DNA of 64,000 nt from contig CAYZAY010000001.1 of NCBI GenBank assembly GCA_964476515.1, forward strand, positions 8,405 through 72,404. The letters are read 5' to 3'. Shown here one piece after another: positions 26,171-35,044 of this stretch. Within the stretch, counting starts at the first letter, position 1, and every line of letters begins with the position of its first letter. The stretch is from JASMHC01 sp964476515 (GTDB taxonomy: Bacteria > Pseudomonadota > Alphaproteobacteria > Rhodobacterales > Rhodobacteraceae). Both the position numbers and the translations under genes were made by a program. The notes under the pieces were generated by a model. It saw nothing but the letters and a program-made list of their open reading frames with translations, was not told where the DNA came from and made no database searches.

Positions 26171-27442
26171 ATGAAGACGCTTTTCACCAACGCCCGCCTG
26201 ATTGATCCAGAGGCCCAGACCGACTCCATCGGCACCCTACTGGTTGAAGGCAGCACGATCAAAGCGGTTCTGGGCGCGGGTGAACTGGTCTCGGATGCTG
26301 AGGTTGTCGATTGTGGATGCAAGGCTCTTGCCCCTGGTATTGTCGATATCGGTGTCAAAATCTGCGAACCGGGTGAACGCCACAAGGAAAGCTTCCGGTC
26401 AGCCGGATTGGCTGCTGCAGCCGGCGGTGTGACCACCATCGTCACGCGCCCAGACACGCTACCCGCTATCGACACCCCTGAAACGCTGGAATTCGTCACC
26501 CGCCGCGCAGGCGAAGATGCGCCCGTTCATGTGCGCACCATGGCCGCGCTGACCAAAGGGCGAGAAGGCCGCGAGATGACGGAACTGGGGTTCTTGATAG
26601 ATGCGGGCGCGGTAGCCTTTACTGACGGTGACACCGTCACGACCAACACAAAAGTCCTGACCCGCGCGATGACCTACGCGAGAAGCCTAGATGCCATTAT
26701 CGTCGCCCACCCACAGGAACCGGGGCTATCAGCCGGAGCAGCCGCAACCAGCGGCAAGTTCGCCGCCCTAAAGGGACTGCCAACGGTAAGCCCTATGGCC
26801 GAGCGTATGGGCTTGGATCGTGATATCGCTTTGGTCGAAATGACCGGCGTAAAGTACCACGCTGACCAAATCACAACAGCCCGAGCACTTCCCGCGCTAG
26901 AGCGCGCCAAGAACAACGGCCATGATGTCTCTGCCGGTATTTCCATCCACCACCTGACGCTGAACGAATTGGACGTCGCCGACTATCGGACCTTTTTCAA
27001 AGTGAAACCGCCACTTCGATCCGAAGATGACCGACTGGCGGTGATCCAAGCGGTTGCGGATGGGCTGATCGACATCATCTGTTCGATGCACACGCCCCAA
27101 GACGAAGAAAGCAAGCGTCTGCCATTCGAAGAAGCCGCTTCAGGGGCCGTGGGTCTAGAAACGCTGCTTCCAGCGGCGCTGCGTCTTTATCACAACGAAC
27201 AGCTGACATTGCCCCAACTATTCCGCGCCATGTCTCTGAATCCTGCAAAAAGATTTGGCCAAGACGGCGGCCGACTGACTGCGGGCTCGCCCGCCGATCT
27301 GGTCCTGTTCGACCCAGACACGCCCTTCGTTCTTGACCGTACCGTGATGAATTCGAAATCCAAAAACACCCCATTTGACGGGGCCCGAATGCAGGGCAAA
27401 ATTCTGGGTACTTGGGTCAGTGGCAAACGCGTTTACGAATAA
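26171..27442 (+). CDS. Dihydroorotase-like protein lacking metal ligands (pseudo-dihydroorotase)
   Basis: 423 residues of the cyclic amidohydrolase fold, colinear with class I dihydroorotase. The metal motif HxH is absent: the stretch after PGIVD reads IGVKICEPGERHKES (residues 60-74). The catalytic Asp region reads SMHTPQDEES (305-314) instead of the usual DHAPH. Other family blocks (HPQEPG, SIHHLTLNE, AMSLNPAKRFG) are kept. By analogy with PyrC' of Pseudomonas it is probably a non-catalytic partner of PyrB; an active dihydroorotase should exist elsewhere. ATG 26171 follows AAAAGG and sits 13 bp after the upstream stop. Confidence 0.85.
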   Translation: MKTLFTNARLIDPEAQTDSIGTLLVEGSTIKAVLGAGELVSDAEVVDCGCKALAPGIVDIGVKICEPGERHKESFRSAGLAAAAGGVTTIVTRPDTLPAIDTPETLEFVTRRAGEDAPVHVRTMAALTKGREGREMTELGFLIDAGAVAFTDGDTVTTNTKVLTRAMTYARSLDAIIVAHPQEPGLSAGAAATSGKFAALKGLPTVSPMAERMGLDRDIALVEMTGVKYHADQITTARALPALERAKNNGHDVSAGISIHHLTLNELDVADYRTFFKVKPPLRSEDDRLAVIQAVADGLIDIICSMHTPQDEESKRLPFEEAASGAVGLETLLPAALRLYHNEQLTLPQLFRAMSLNPAKRFGQDGGRLTAGSPADLVLFDPDTPFVLDRTVMNSKSKNTPFDGARMQGKILGTWVSGKRVYE

Positions 27443-27486
27443 GGTCTACTTTCGAAAAACCGAGATCAGCCTAGGAACGAAAAACA

Positions 27487-27535
27487 ACTCTGTCCAGAGT
27501 AGGCTCTTGGCCACACTTTCACACTACAGTAGTGT
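27487..27535. promoter_or_regulatory. Two perfect palindromes upstream of plsY
   Basis: ACTCTG-TC-CAGAGT at 27487-27500 and ACACTAC-A-GTAGTGT at 27521-27535 lie in the 129-bp spacer between the pyrC-like gene and plsY. They could be operators or leader hairpins; nothing else is seen in the spacer except the plsY ribosome site AAAGGAAA. Confidence 0.4.
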
Positions 27536-27571
27536 CGCGCGAAGTTATCGTCTTCTGACAAAGGAAATCCT

Positions 27572-28159
27572 ATGTCCTACGGAATGCTCATCGCAGCTCT
27601 TTTGGCCTATATCCTCGGGTCTGTACCGTTCGGTCTTGTCATGGCCAAACTGTTCGGGCTGGGCGATATTCGCGACATCGGATCTGGCAATATCGGCGCG
27701 ACTAACGTTCTTCGGACAGGAAACAAGCCAGCAGCATTTCTAACGTTGGTGCTTGATGCAGGCAAAGGTGCGGCTGTCGTACTAATCGCCCGTGCGGTTT
27801 TCGGAGAAGGCGCAGCCGGTTTTGCGGGACTCTTTGCGGTGATCGGCCACCTGTACCCGATTTTCCTTAGATTTAAGGGAGGCAAGGGCATGGCGACGTT
27901 CCTTGGAACTCTGCTCGCGCTTAGCTTCCCCGCAGGACTAGCAGCCTGTGCAACGTGGCTGGTATTCGCCGCGATCTTCCGTATTTCGTCACTATCAGCC
28001 ATCGGCGCTGCAGCCCTGGCACCAGTATTCACCTTCTACTTCTACCACATTCACGGCGCGATCCTTGTCGCGGTGATGTCGGTGATCGTCATTGCAAAGC
28101 ATCACGCGAATATCGGGCGATTGCTGAAAGGTGAGGAGCCAAAGATCGGGAAGAAGTAG
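27572..28159 (+). CDS. plsY: Acyl-phosphate:glycerol-3-phosphate acyltransferase
   Basis: 195 residues, polytopic. Motif 1 YILGSVPFGLVMAKLFG (about residue 11), motif IGSGNIGATNVLRTGN (about residue 36), KGGKGMATFLG (about residue 103) and the C-terminal KHHANIGRLLKGEEPKIG. PlsY makes lysophosphatidic acid, the first membrane phospholipid step. AAAGGAAATCCT precedes the ATG. Same direction as the pyr genes. Confidence 0.95.
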   Translation: MSYGMLIAALLAYILGSVPFGLVMAKLFGLGDIRDIGSGNIGATNVLRTGNKPAAFLTLVLDAGKGAAVVLIARAVFGEGAAGFAGLFAVIGHLYPIFLRFKGGKGMATFLGTLLALSFPAGLAACATWLVFAAIFRISSLSAIGAAALAPVFTFYFYHIHGAILVAVMSVIVIAKHHANIGRLLKGEEPKIGKK

Positions 28160-28208
28160 CGGTTGTTTTATCTTGCCACAATTACCGCAGGGGTGAATGC
28201 CGCAGGCA

Positions 28209-28227
28209 GAGGGGGCAGAGCCCCCTT
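28209..28227. repeat. GC-rich hairpin between plsY and gshA
   Basis: GGGGGC-AGA-GCCCCC with one or two extra pairs, placed between the stops of the converging plsY and gshA genes. No T run, so it may be a weak terminator or one copy of a short dispersed palindrome. Confidence 0.45.
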
Positions 28228-28235
28228 AGCTACTC

Positions 28236-29606
28236 TTAATAACTAAACGCCCCGTAGATTTTGTTCAGGTCCCCGCCCCATTCGCCGTTATAGCAATCCA
28301 ACAGCTCGTCCGCTGGGACTTTGCCTGTGTCCAAGCTCTCTTTCAGGGCATTCAGGAAATGGGTTTCATCCGGCACCATGCCGCCCGCACCCGGTTTGGC
28401 ACGGGCTTTTAGGCCGGCTTCGGCGATGTCCACGACTTCGCGGGCTAGGTCGTGCATTTTGATGCCAGCAGCCTCGGCCTGCAGACCGCCTTCTGACGCT
28501 GCAACGCGTAAGGCTTCGTGGGTCTCGCTATCCCAACCCTTGATCAGATCGGTCGCTGCATCCAGCGCGCCTTGATCATAGGTCAACCCAACCCAGAACG
28601 CGGGCAACGCACACAGGCGACGCCACGGACCGCCGTCGGCACCCCGCATTTCGATGAACTTCTTAATCCGCGCTTCGGGGAAAATTGTAGTCAGGTGGTC
28701 GGCCCAGTCGGACAGGGTCGGCTTTTCACCGGGGAGCGCGGGTAGTTCCCCCTTAAGGAAATCGCGGAACGATTGGCCCAGTGCGTTCACATAAACGCCG
28801 TCGCGGTAGACGAAATACATTGGCACATCGAGAGCGTATTCCACCCACGCTTCAAAACCGAAGCCATCTTCGAAGACGAACGGCAGCGTACCTGTGCGGT
28901 CCGCATCCAGATCACGCCACACGCGGGAACGCCATGATTTGTGGCCGTTTGGCTTGCCTTCAAGGAACGGGGAGTTCGCGAACAATGCGGTCGCAACTGG
29001 CTGCAACGCCAAGGCCACGCGTAGCTTTTGAACCATGTCGGCCTCAGACGCGAAATCGAGGTTCACCTGCACGGTGCAGGTCCGGTACATCATGGTTTTG
29101 CCCATGGTGCCGACGCGATCCATATAATCAGTCATCAGCTTGTAACGCCCTTTGGGCATCACCGGCATTTCTTCGTGCTTCCAGATCGGAGCGGCACCGA
29201 GACCAATGAAGCCAACGCCAATCTCGTCTGCGATGTGTTTCACGTCACGCAGGTGGATGTTCACCTCGTCACAGGTCTGGTGAATCGTCTCAAGCGGAGC
29301 ACCGGACAGTTCAAGCTGGCCACCCGGTTCAAGCGACACATTCGCCCCGTCCTTGGTCAGGCCAATCAGCTTGCCACCTTCGGTCAGAGGATCCCAGCCG
29401 TGACGGTCACGCAGACCTTCCAACATCGCCAGAATGGACTTTTCGCCCTCATAGGGAAGCGGCTTGTGGGTGTCTTTGCTATAGCCGAACTTCTCATGCT
29501 CGGTGCCAATGCGCCATTCGTCTTTTGGCTTACAACCATCAGACAAATATTCCGCCATTTGCTCGTGGCGCTCAATCGGACCGCCGCCGCTTTGAGGGAT
29601 GGACAT
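28236..29606 (-). CDS. gshA: Glutamate-cysteine ligase
   Basis: 456 residues of the plant/alphaproteobacterial-type gamma-glutamylcysteine synthetase. Motifs include EWRIGTEHEKFGY (about residue 30), SLEPGGQLELSGAPLETIHQ (about residue 90), MYRTCTVQVNLDF (about residue 172) and EMRGADGGPW (about residue 308). It makes the first intermediate of glutathione. ATG 29606 is chosen because GCAGGAG lies 6 bases upstream; earlier ATG and start codons lack this. Confidence 0.93.
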   Translation of the reverse strand: MSIPQSGGGPIERHEQMAEYLSDGCKPKDEWRIGTEHEKFGYSKDTHKPLPYEGEKSILAMLEGLRDRHGWDPLTEGGKLIGLTKDGANVSLEPGGQLELSGAPLETIHQTCDEVNIHLRDVKHIADEIGVGFIGLGAAPIWKHEEMPVMPKGRYKLMTDYMDRVGTMGKTMMYRTCTVQVNLDFASEADMVQKLRVALALQPVATALFANSPFLEGKPNGHKSWRSRVWRDLDADRTGTLPFVFEDGFGFEAWVEYALDVPMYFVYRDGVYVNALGQSFRDFLKGELPALPGEKPTLSDWADHLTTIFPEARIKKFIEMRGADGGPWRRLCALPAFWVGLTYDQGALDAATDLIKGWDSETHEALRVAASEGGLQAEAAGIKMHDLAREVVDIAEAGLKARAKPGAGGMVPDETHFLNALKESLDTGKVPADELLDCYNGEWGGDLNKIYGAFSY

Positions 29607-29663
29607 GGACTGCTCCTGCATCTTGTATTTGAAATTCACTCGTGCGGTGAATTCAAACCAGTG

Positions 29664-30194
29664 TCAATGCAGCCTTGGGACGTTTTCTGTCGGTTTTGGG
29701 CGTTGCCAGATCACGATCGGGTGTCCGTCGTTTTTTTCCAGTGCGGCAAGCATTTCGCCAGTTTGCAGACCGGGTAATGATGCGAACACGTCAAACAGAT
29801 TATCGGTGCCTTCAGCATCAAGTGGAATTTGCACTTCTTGGTGCCCAAGTTGGCGAAGCACCCAGCGCGGTGGGTCCTGACCATAATCCAGGATCAGGGC
29901 GCTTAGTTCGGACATAGCAACCATGCCGCCATCAAACGGCGCAAGGTAAGTGACCTGACCTTCTTTGACAGTGACAATCCCGAGGCCGCCATTGTCTGTA
30001 TTGAACCTAAGTCGCTGGATTCCTGACGCGGCAAAGGCGAGCGCGATAATCACCAGAAACCACCCGACCCAGACCATCAGACCAAATGTCGTCAGCGCCC
30101 AATAGAAACCAACTGCCCCAACGACGCCCGCGATGACCAGGTCGCGGTAGCGGTTCAGCGATTGCCGCGCTTCGGGGCGGAGGAAATCAGACAT
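29664..30194 (-). CDS. Hypothetical two-helix membrane protein
   Basis: 176 residues. Two transmembrane segments (about 19-37 and 40-58) are followed by a beta-rich cytosolic domain (FNTDNGGLGIVTVKEGQVTY, then a region with LDYGQDPPRWVL). No recognised motif. Its ATG lies inside the last codons of the frame-corrected GNAT gene (8-bp overlap), so the two are probably translationally coupled. Confidence 0.72.
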   Translation of the reverse strand: MSDFLRPEARQSLNRYRDLVIAGVVGAVGFYWALTTFGLMVWVGWFLVIIALAFAASGIQRLRFNTDNGGLGIVTVKEGQVTYLAPFDGGMVAMSELSALILDYGQDPPRWVLRQLGHQEVQIPLDAEGTDNLFDVFASLPGLQTGEMLAALEKNDGHPIVIWQRPKPTENVPRLH

Positions 30195-31022
30195 TTAGGC
30201 GTTGCTTTCCGTCAAACAGGCAGAGGGTCCACTGTCCGATATAGGTGAAACCAATCGCTTGATAAGCCTTTGACGCGTTTTCACCAGCGGAAAAAGCGTG
30301 GCGCGGGTGACGCCTTGTTGTTTTGCTTGGTTTAGGTGGAGCGCGACTGCGCGGCGGGCGTGGCCTTGGCAGCGCTTGTCCGGCGGTGTGTAGACGCCTC
30401 CGATCTGGACGATATCGGGAAGGCGGGCGTTGAAGCCGGTGGTGCAAAGTGCTGTGTCGCCTTCCATCAGGGTGACGTGGGATTGATTGGCGATGTAGCT
30501 TTCGTAATTTTCAGTCGCTATTGGGCCAGCTTCATCTTCGCAGGTGTTGAGCGCCTCGATATCGTAAGCGGTACGCCAACCGATCATTTCATCACGGTCT
30601 GCGTCAGCGAGAGGGACTATGTCGCCAGCACCAACGGGAATGACGAGGTCATCGAGCGCCAGTTCGTATTGAGGTTCGTCGTGGTCAAGCATCGTGGGCG
30701 CTGTTGTAAGGCCCAGCGCTTTTTGTAGTGAGCGGGCTTGGTCAGCGGGGCCGATGATGCCAATGACGTCTCGGTTCTTCAGGGTTTCCGCGACACCTTG
30801 CCATTTTTTGGTCGGGCATTGGGGCATCAACATGCCTTCGCGGGTGACGGTCAGCACGCCGGTGATTTCGCCATTTTGTCTTGTCAGCCAGAAGCTGGGA
30901 GCTCGGGGGTGGTCTCCGTTCAGGCCGTGCGTTTTGAGGTTGGCTAGCGGGAACATGGACTGAACGACGTGGGCGTTCAGAAAGGCTTTAACCTCAGGCA
31001 AATCAGCTTCGGTGGCCCACAT
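30187..31022 (-). pseudogene. GNAT-family acetyltransferase with a one-base frameshift
   Basis: The first 242 codons read as a GNAT protein, with the acetyl-CoA loop RCQGHARRAV near residue 218 after GGVYTPPD. At the T5/A5 run 30291-30295 the frame changes: the original frame continues into unlike sequence to 30195, while the next frame gives SAGENASKAYQAIGFTYIG, the normal GNAT ending, to a TGA at 30187. Adding one T gives exactly 279 codons (278 residues). Either a homopolymer sequencing error or a real mutation. N-terminal half is a GNAT-like domain without loop. Substrate unknown. Confidence 0.82.
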
Positions 31023-31023
31023 A

Positions 31024-31830
31024 TCACCAATCCCCGAGGGCTTGTTGCCAGACGGTCAGTGCGGCGACGGCGGCAGTGTCCGCGCGTAGGATGCGGGGGC
31101 CTAGGCTGACAGGGTGGGTGAACGGCAGGACGTGAAGGCGTTGGCGTTCGGCGTCGGAGAACCCGCCTTCGGGGCCGATGAGGATGGCCCAGCTTCCGTC
31201 TTGTGTTTCGCCCGGACGATAGGCCGGGCAGCGCCCGACCGCCCCCATGGGCGGGCGCTTCGCTTCCGCCCGCGGTCCGTCGCTGCCCTTAGTGAACAAC
31301 GACAAGCCTTCCCCCACTTCTGCCTCGTCGCAAAACATCAATTGCCGCCCCTCGGGCCAGTTGTCGAGCAGTTTGGACAACTTTTCGATATCCGTGACCT
31401 CGGGCACATAAGTGCCGCCGCATTGCTCGGCTGCTTCGACTGCGTGAGCTTGCAGGCGATCCTTACGAATGCGCTCGGAGTTGGTAAAATCGGTGGCGAC
31501 AGGCATAATCCGCGCAGCCCCCATTTCAGCCGCCTTTTCGACGATGAAATCGGTGCGGGCCTTTTTGATCGGGGCGAAGATCAGCCAAAGGTCGGGGGGC
31601 ATCTGCAGCGGCTTGGTTTGTTCGCGGCAGATCAGTTCACCGGACTTCTTGCCCGCTAGAGTGATCTCGGACGTCCATTCGCCGTCAACGCCATTGAACA
31701 GGGCCACCAGACCCCCTGTTTTCTGACGCATTACACCAAACAGATAGTGCGCTTGGTCGCGGTCCAGAGGAACCGATTGCCCCTGACCCAGTGGGTGATC
31801 TACATAGAGCCTGATTTTCGCTGCTTCCAT
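31024..31830 (-). CDS. rsmE: 16S rRNA U1498 N3-methyltransferase with in-frame insertion
   Basis: 268 residues, about 25 longer than usual RsmE. SPOUT fold with APIKKARTDFIVEKAAEMGA (about residues 86-105), AEQCGGTYVPEV, LIGPEGGFSDAER (about residues 217-229) and LGPRILRADTAAVAAL. It methylates N3 of U1498 in 16S rRNA. Residues about 181-202 (KGSDGPRAEAKRPPMGAVGR and on) have no counterpart and are encoded by a palindromic element. ATG 31830 is only 11 bp from the divergent ubiA start. Confidence 0.9.
   Translation of the reverse strand: MEAAKIRLYVDHPLGQGQSVPLDRDQAHYLFGVMRQKTGGLVALFNGVDGEWTSEITLAGKKSGELICREQTKPLQMPPDLWLIFAPIKKARTDFIVEKAAEMGAARIMPVATDFTNSERIRKDRLQAHAVEAAEQCGGTYVPEVTDIEKLSKLLDNWPEGRQLMFCDEAEVGEGLSLFTKGSDGPRAEAKRPPMGAVGRCPAYRPGETQDGSWAILIGPEGGFSDAERQRLHVLPFTHPVSLGPRILRADTAAVAALTVWQQALGDW
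31226..31288. repeat. Composite palindromic element inside rsmE
   Basis: 63-bp element bounded by GGGCAGCG (31226-31233) and its inverse CGCTGCCC (31281-31288). Inside are two alternative hairpins: GCGCCC/GGGCGC (31231-31236 with 31253-31258) and GCGGGCG/CGCCCGC (31251-31257 with 31267-31273). GC-richer than the surrounding gene and read through in frame. It looks like an inserted mobile palindrome. Confidence 0.7.
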
Positions 31831-31841
31831 GAGGGCAACAT

Positions 31842-32807
31842 ATGACCGACACGGGCAACACGCCAGAGCCTGAGGGCCAAGTTTCCGACGCAGTGCGCGG
31901 AAATTGGGTGGATCATCAGGCCCCCGAGTGGACACGACCCTATCTGAGGCTCAGCCGAGCGGATCGCCCGATTGGTACGTGGCTATTGCTGTTGCCTTGC
32001 TGGTGGGGGTTGTTTCTATCGGCGCTATCGCAAGGTCGGTTTGGTTGGGACGGCGCATGGATATTTATCGGATGTGGTGCCGGTGCGTGGCTGATGCGTG
32101 GTGCGGGCTGCACATGGAACGACATCACCGACCGCAATTTTGACGCGCAGGTCGAACGGACGCGGTCGCGGCCAATTCCTTCGGGTCAGGTATCAGCGAA
32201 ACAGGCGGCAGTCTGGATGATCCTGCAATCGCTGACGGCCTTGATGATCCTTTTGACGTTTAACGCCAACGCAATCTTTCTCGGGTTTATTTCGTTGGTT
32301 CCGGTTGCGATCTACCCGTTTGCCAAGCGTTTCACCTATTGGCCTCAGGTATTCTTGGGCATCGCCTTTAACTGGGGCGCATTGCTAGCTTGGACGGCGC
32401 ATTCAGGATCGCTGGGATGGCCAGCCGTTCTGCTTTATCTTGCTGGCCTTTCGTGGACGCTGTTCTACGACACGATCTATGCCCATCAGGACAAAGAAGA
32501 CGACGTCATGATCGGCGTTAAATCGACAGCCCTGTTGTTCGGGGCTGAAACGCCGAAATGGATGAAACGGTTTTTGGTCATCACCCTGCTTTTGATGCTG
32601 TCCGCGATCCTGTTGGTTGCTGGAAATTTAAGTCCGCTCGGCCTTGCCGTAGCTATTGGCGGACCATGGGCCTTTGGTTGGAATATGGTTTGGCAGCTAA
32701 GGAAGCTAAACATCGACGATTCCGACGGGCTTTTGGCGCTGTTCCGCGCAAATCGGGACGCAGGGCTGATCCCTGTCTTGTTTTTCGCCGTCGCATTGTT
32801 CATTTGA
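31842..32807 (+). CDS. ubiA: 4-hydroxybenzoate polyprenyltransferase
   Basis: 321 residues, about eight or nine transmembrane helices. First Asp-rich motif NDITDRNFDAQVERTRSRP (about residues 92-110), second YDTIYAHQDKEDD (about residues 209-221). Attaches the polyprenyl tail to 4-hydroxybenzoate in ubiquinone synthesis. GAGGG precedes ATG 31842. Its lipid substrate is made by the polyprenyl synthase at 2.7 kb. Confidence 0.94.
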   Translation: MTDTGNTPEPEGQVSDAVRGNWVDHQAPEWTRPYLRLSRADRPIGTWLLLLPCWWGLFLSALSQGRFGWDGAWIFIGCGAGAWLMRGAGCTWNDITDRNFDAQVERTRSRPIPSGQVSAKQAAVWMILQSLTALMILLTFNANAIFLGFISLVPVAIYPFAKRFTYWPQVFLGIAFNWGALLAWTAHSGSLGWPAVLLYLAGLSWTLFYDTIYAHQDKEDDVMIGVKSTALLFGAETPKWMKRFLVITLLLMLSAILLVAGNLSPLGLAVAIGGPWAFGWNMVWQLRKLNIDDSDGLLALFRANRDAGLIPVLFFAVALFI

Positions 32808-32864
32808 TTGATCCGTTCGTGAAGTCTGCATAGAAAAGACAAACCACTCAGGGAAATCACCTTA

Positions 32865-34718
32865 ATGAGGCTACCAGCCGCCATTCTCGTTTTGATTATT
32901 ATGCTGACCGGCGCAGGTCTCAGCTATCTTGGCGCCATTGCCGCCGTGAATGTGGTTGAGGACAGCACCGAAATCGGTGTGCGCGAAGCCTTGGACGGCA
33001 ATGCGCTGGATTGGGCCGAAGTTCAGGCGGACGGTCTTCAGGTTCTTTTGTTCGGGACCACCCCTAGCGAAGCAATGCGCTTCAAGGCGTTATCCACCGC
33101 TGGCGGTGTTGTTGACGCCGCGCGTGTTGTTGATGGTTTGGATGTCGAACAGGCTAAGGCGTTGAAGGCACCACAGTTCTCCATTGAAATCCTTCGCAAC
33201 GACAGCGGCATTTCTCTTATCGGATTGATCCCGTCCGAACAGGATCGCAACGCGCTGATCTCGGCTTTTTCAGATGCTGCAGGTGGTTCGAATGTAGCGG
33301 ACCTGTTGGAAAGCTCGGATTTCGCGTCGCCTGACGGTTGGACCAAGGCGACCGAGTTTGTTGTTCAAACAGCTGGGCTACTACCGCGTTCCAAAATTTC
33401 GATGACTGCTGAGTATATTGAGATCTCAGCCGTCGCCGACAGCGCGCAGGAAAAACAAGCGGCCGAGGATAAGATCTTTCAATTCCTTCCGTCGGGGATT
33501 CAGGTTGAACTGAAGATATCCGCCCCCCGTCCGGTGATCACACCCTTTACGCTTCGCTTTGTAAAAGGGAGCGCGGGCGCTCAGTTCGACGCATGTTCAG
33601 CTGATGATGAACCAGCACTGCGCATGATCCGCGATGCGGCAATCGCGGCTGGGTATAAAGGCGACTTTAACTGCACTATCGGGCTTGGGGTTCCCACAGC
33701 CAGTTGGGGCGAAGCCGCCGTTCAGGCAATCGCAGCGCTTGATGAAATCGGCTTGGGTGTTCTAACGATGTCAGATGTCGATATCGATCTGATCGCTTCG
33801 GAACGCACATCGCAGGAAGTTTTCGACAATGTGGTCGGTGAATTGGAAAACAGCCTTCCAGAGCTGTTTTCGCTACATGCCAAATTGCTGAAGATAGAAG
33901 AGGCCCAAGACCTTGGCCCACCCGAATTTGTCGCGACGCTAAGCCCAGAAGGCCAGGTCCAGCTACGTGGAAGATTGCCGGACAGCCTAGCACGCGCATC
34001 GGTCGAAAGCTTTGCCAACGCCCATTTCGCAGGTGGTAATACCTATATGGCGGCAAGGATTGACCCCAATTTGCCCACCGGTTGGCCAGTACGAACGATG
34101 ATCGCGCTGGAAGCTCTTGCACAGTTGGACAGTGGGTCGGTCGTCGTTGAGCCTGATAACATATTGCTAAAGGGTCGGACCGGAAACAAAGACGCGCGGT
34201 TTGAAATTTCACGGATGCTTTCGGACCAGTTGGGGCAAGGTCAGCAATTCGATCTGGATGTAACTTATGTCGCGATGCTTGACCCAAGCACCTTCATTCC
34301 AACGCCCGAAGAATGTCTGGCTGATATTCGCACCGCAGCTTCGGAAATTCAGATCAAGTTCGAACCAAGCTCGGCCACCATCACCCAAGAAGCCCAACCG
34401 ACAATGGACCGGATCGCAGAAATCTTGCTGAAATGCGGTCCGCTAAATCTGGAAATCCAAGGACACACAGATAGTCAGGGTCGTGAATCGATGAACCTGA
34501 CGCTGTCCCAATCCCGCGCCGAAGCGGTCATCGAAGAACTTATGAACCGCCGTATTCTGGTTTCCAGCATTGTCGCCAAAGGCTACGGTGAAGCCCAACC
34601 GATCGCAGATAACGACGCTGAAGAAGGGCGCGAGGCGAACCGTCGGATTGAGTTCCATCTTCTTGAATCCACACAGGGTAAAACGTCGGAAACCCCAGAA
34701 GGAGAAAGCAATGAGTAG
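32865..34718 (+). CDS. OmpA-family protein with N-terminal anchor and BON-like repeats
   Basis: 617 residues. Hydrophobic N-terminal anchor or uncleaved signal (residues 4-25), then several BON-like alpha/beta repeats (for example GISLIGLIPSEQDRNALI near residue 110 and EGQVQLRGRLPDSLAR near residue 360), and an OmpA/MotB peptidoglycan-binding domain at about residues 500-600 with IKFEPSSATIT, EIQGHTDSQG and ANRRIEF. It probably bridges the envelope to peptidoglycan. The stop overlaps the start of the next gene by 8 bp. Confidence 0.85.
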   Translation: MRLPAAILVLIIMLTGAGLSYLGAIAAVNVVEDSTEIGVREALDGNALDWAEVQADGLQVLLFGTTPSEAMRFKALSTAGGVVDAARVVDGLDVEQAKALKAPQFSIEILRNDSGISLIGLIPSEQDRNALISAFSDAAGGSNVADLLESSDFASPDGWTKATEFVVQTAGLLPRSKISMTAEYIEISAVADSAQEKQAAEDKIFQFLPSGIQVELKISAPRPVITPFTLRFVKGSAGAQFDACSADDEPALRMIRDAAIAAGYKGDFNCTIGLGVPTASWGEAAVQAIAALDEIGLGVLTMSDVDIDLIASERTSQEVFDNVVGELENSLPELFSLHAKLLKIEEAQDLGPPEFVATLSPEGQVQLRGRLPDSLARASVESFANAHFAGGNTYMAARIDPNLPTGWPVRTMIALEALAQLDSGSVVVEPDNILLKGRTGNKDARFEISRMLSDQLGQGQQFDLDVTYVAMLDPSTFIPTPEECLADIRTAASEIQIKFEPSSATITQEAQPTMDRIAEILLKCGPLNLEIQGHTDSQGRESMNLTLSQSRAEAVIEELMNRRILVSSIVAKGYGEAQPIADNDAEEGREANRRIEFHLLESTQGKTSETPEGESNE

Positions 34719-35040
34719 ATCAGAGTTCATCATTGCCACTGCAATTGTCCTGTTTGCTGCCTTTCTGGTCGGATGGTTTGCACATTGGCTTGTTCACCGG
34801 TTCACACAAGTTAACCAAGGTGATTTTGGCGAGTTGGACAAGATGGCAAAAGAACTGCACGAAGCCGAAGAAGAACGAGATCAAGTCATCGCGTCTTATG
34901 CTGAAAAAGAAGCCGAGATCACGAACCAGCTTAACCAGACCCAAGCTGAATTGGATGCCGCAATGGATGGCCTTCGCGTTGCCCGATCCGAGGCCGAGGA
35001 TTTGCGGGACTATATCGAGCGTATGAACGCCGTGGATTGA
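34711..35040 (+). CDS. Small membrane-anchored coiled-coil protein
   Basis: 109 residues: one transmembrane helix (about residues 6-28, FIIATAIVLFAAFLVGWFAH) and a long charged coiled coil (residues 40-105). ATG 34711 is set by GAAGGAGAAAGC just upstream. Overlaps the OmpA-type gene by 8 bp, so the two envelope proteins are likely made together; this is also seen in relatives. Function unknown. Confidence 0.75.
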   Translation: MSRSEFIIATAIVLFAAFLVGWFAHWLVHRFTQVNQGDFGELDKMAKELHEAEEERDQVIASYAEKEAEITNQLNQTQAELDAAMDGLRVARSEAEDLRDYIERMNAVD

Positions 35041-35044
35041 GCCC

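Noticed and set aside
29028..29777. 249-codon frame antisense to gshA
   Set aside because: gshA has strong family motifs over the full span; the opposite frame has none.
33676..34287. 203-codon frame antisense to the OmpA-type gene
   Set aside because: Shadow; overlapping gene has signal, repeats and OmpA domain.
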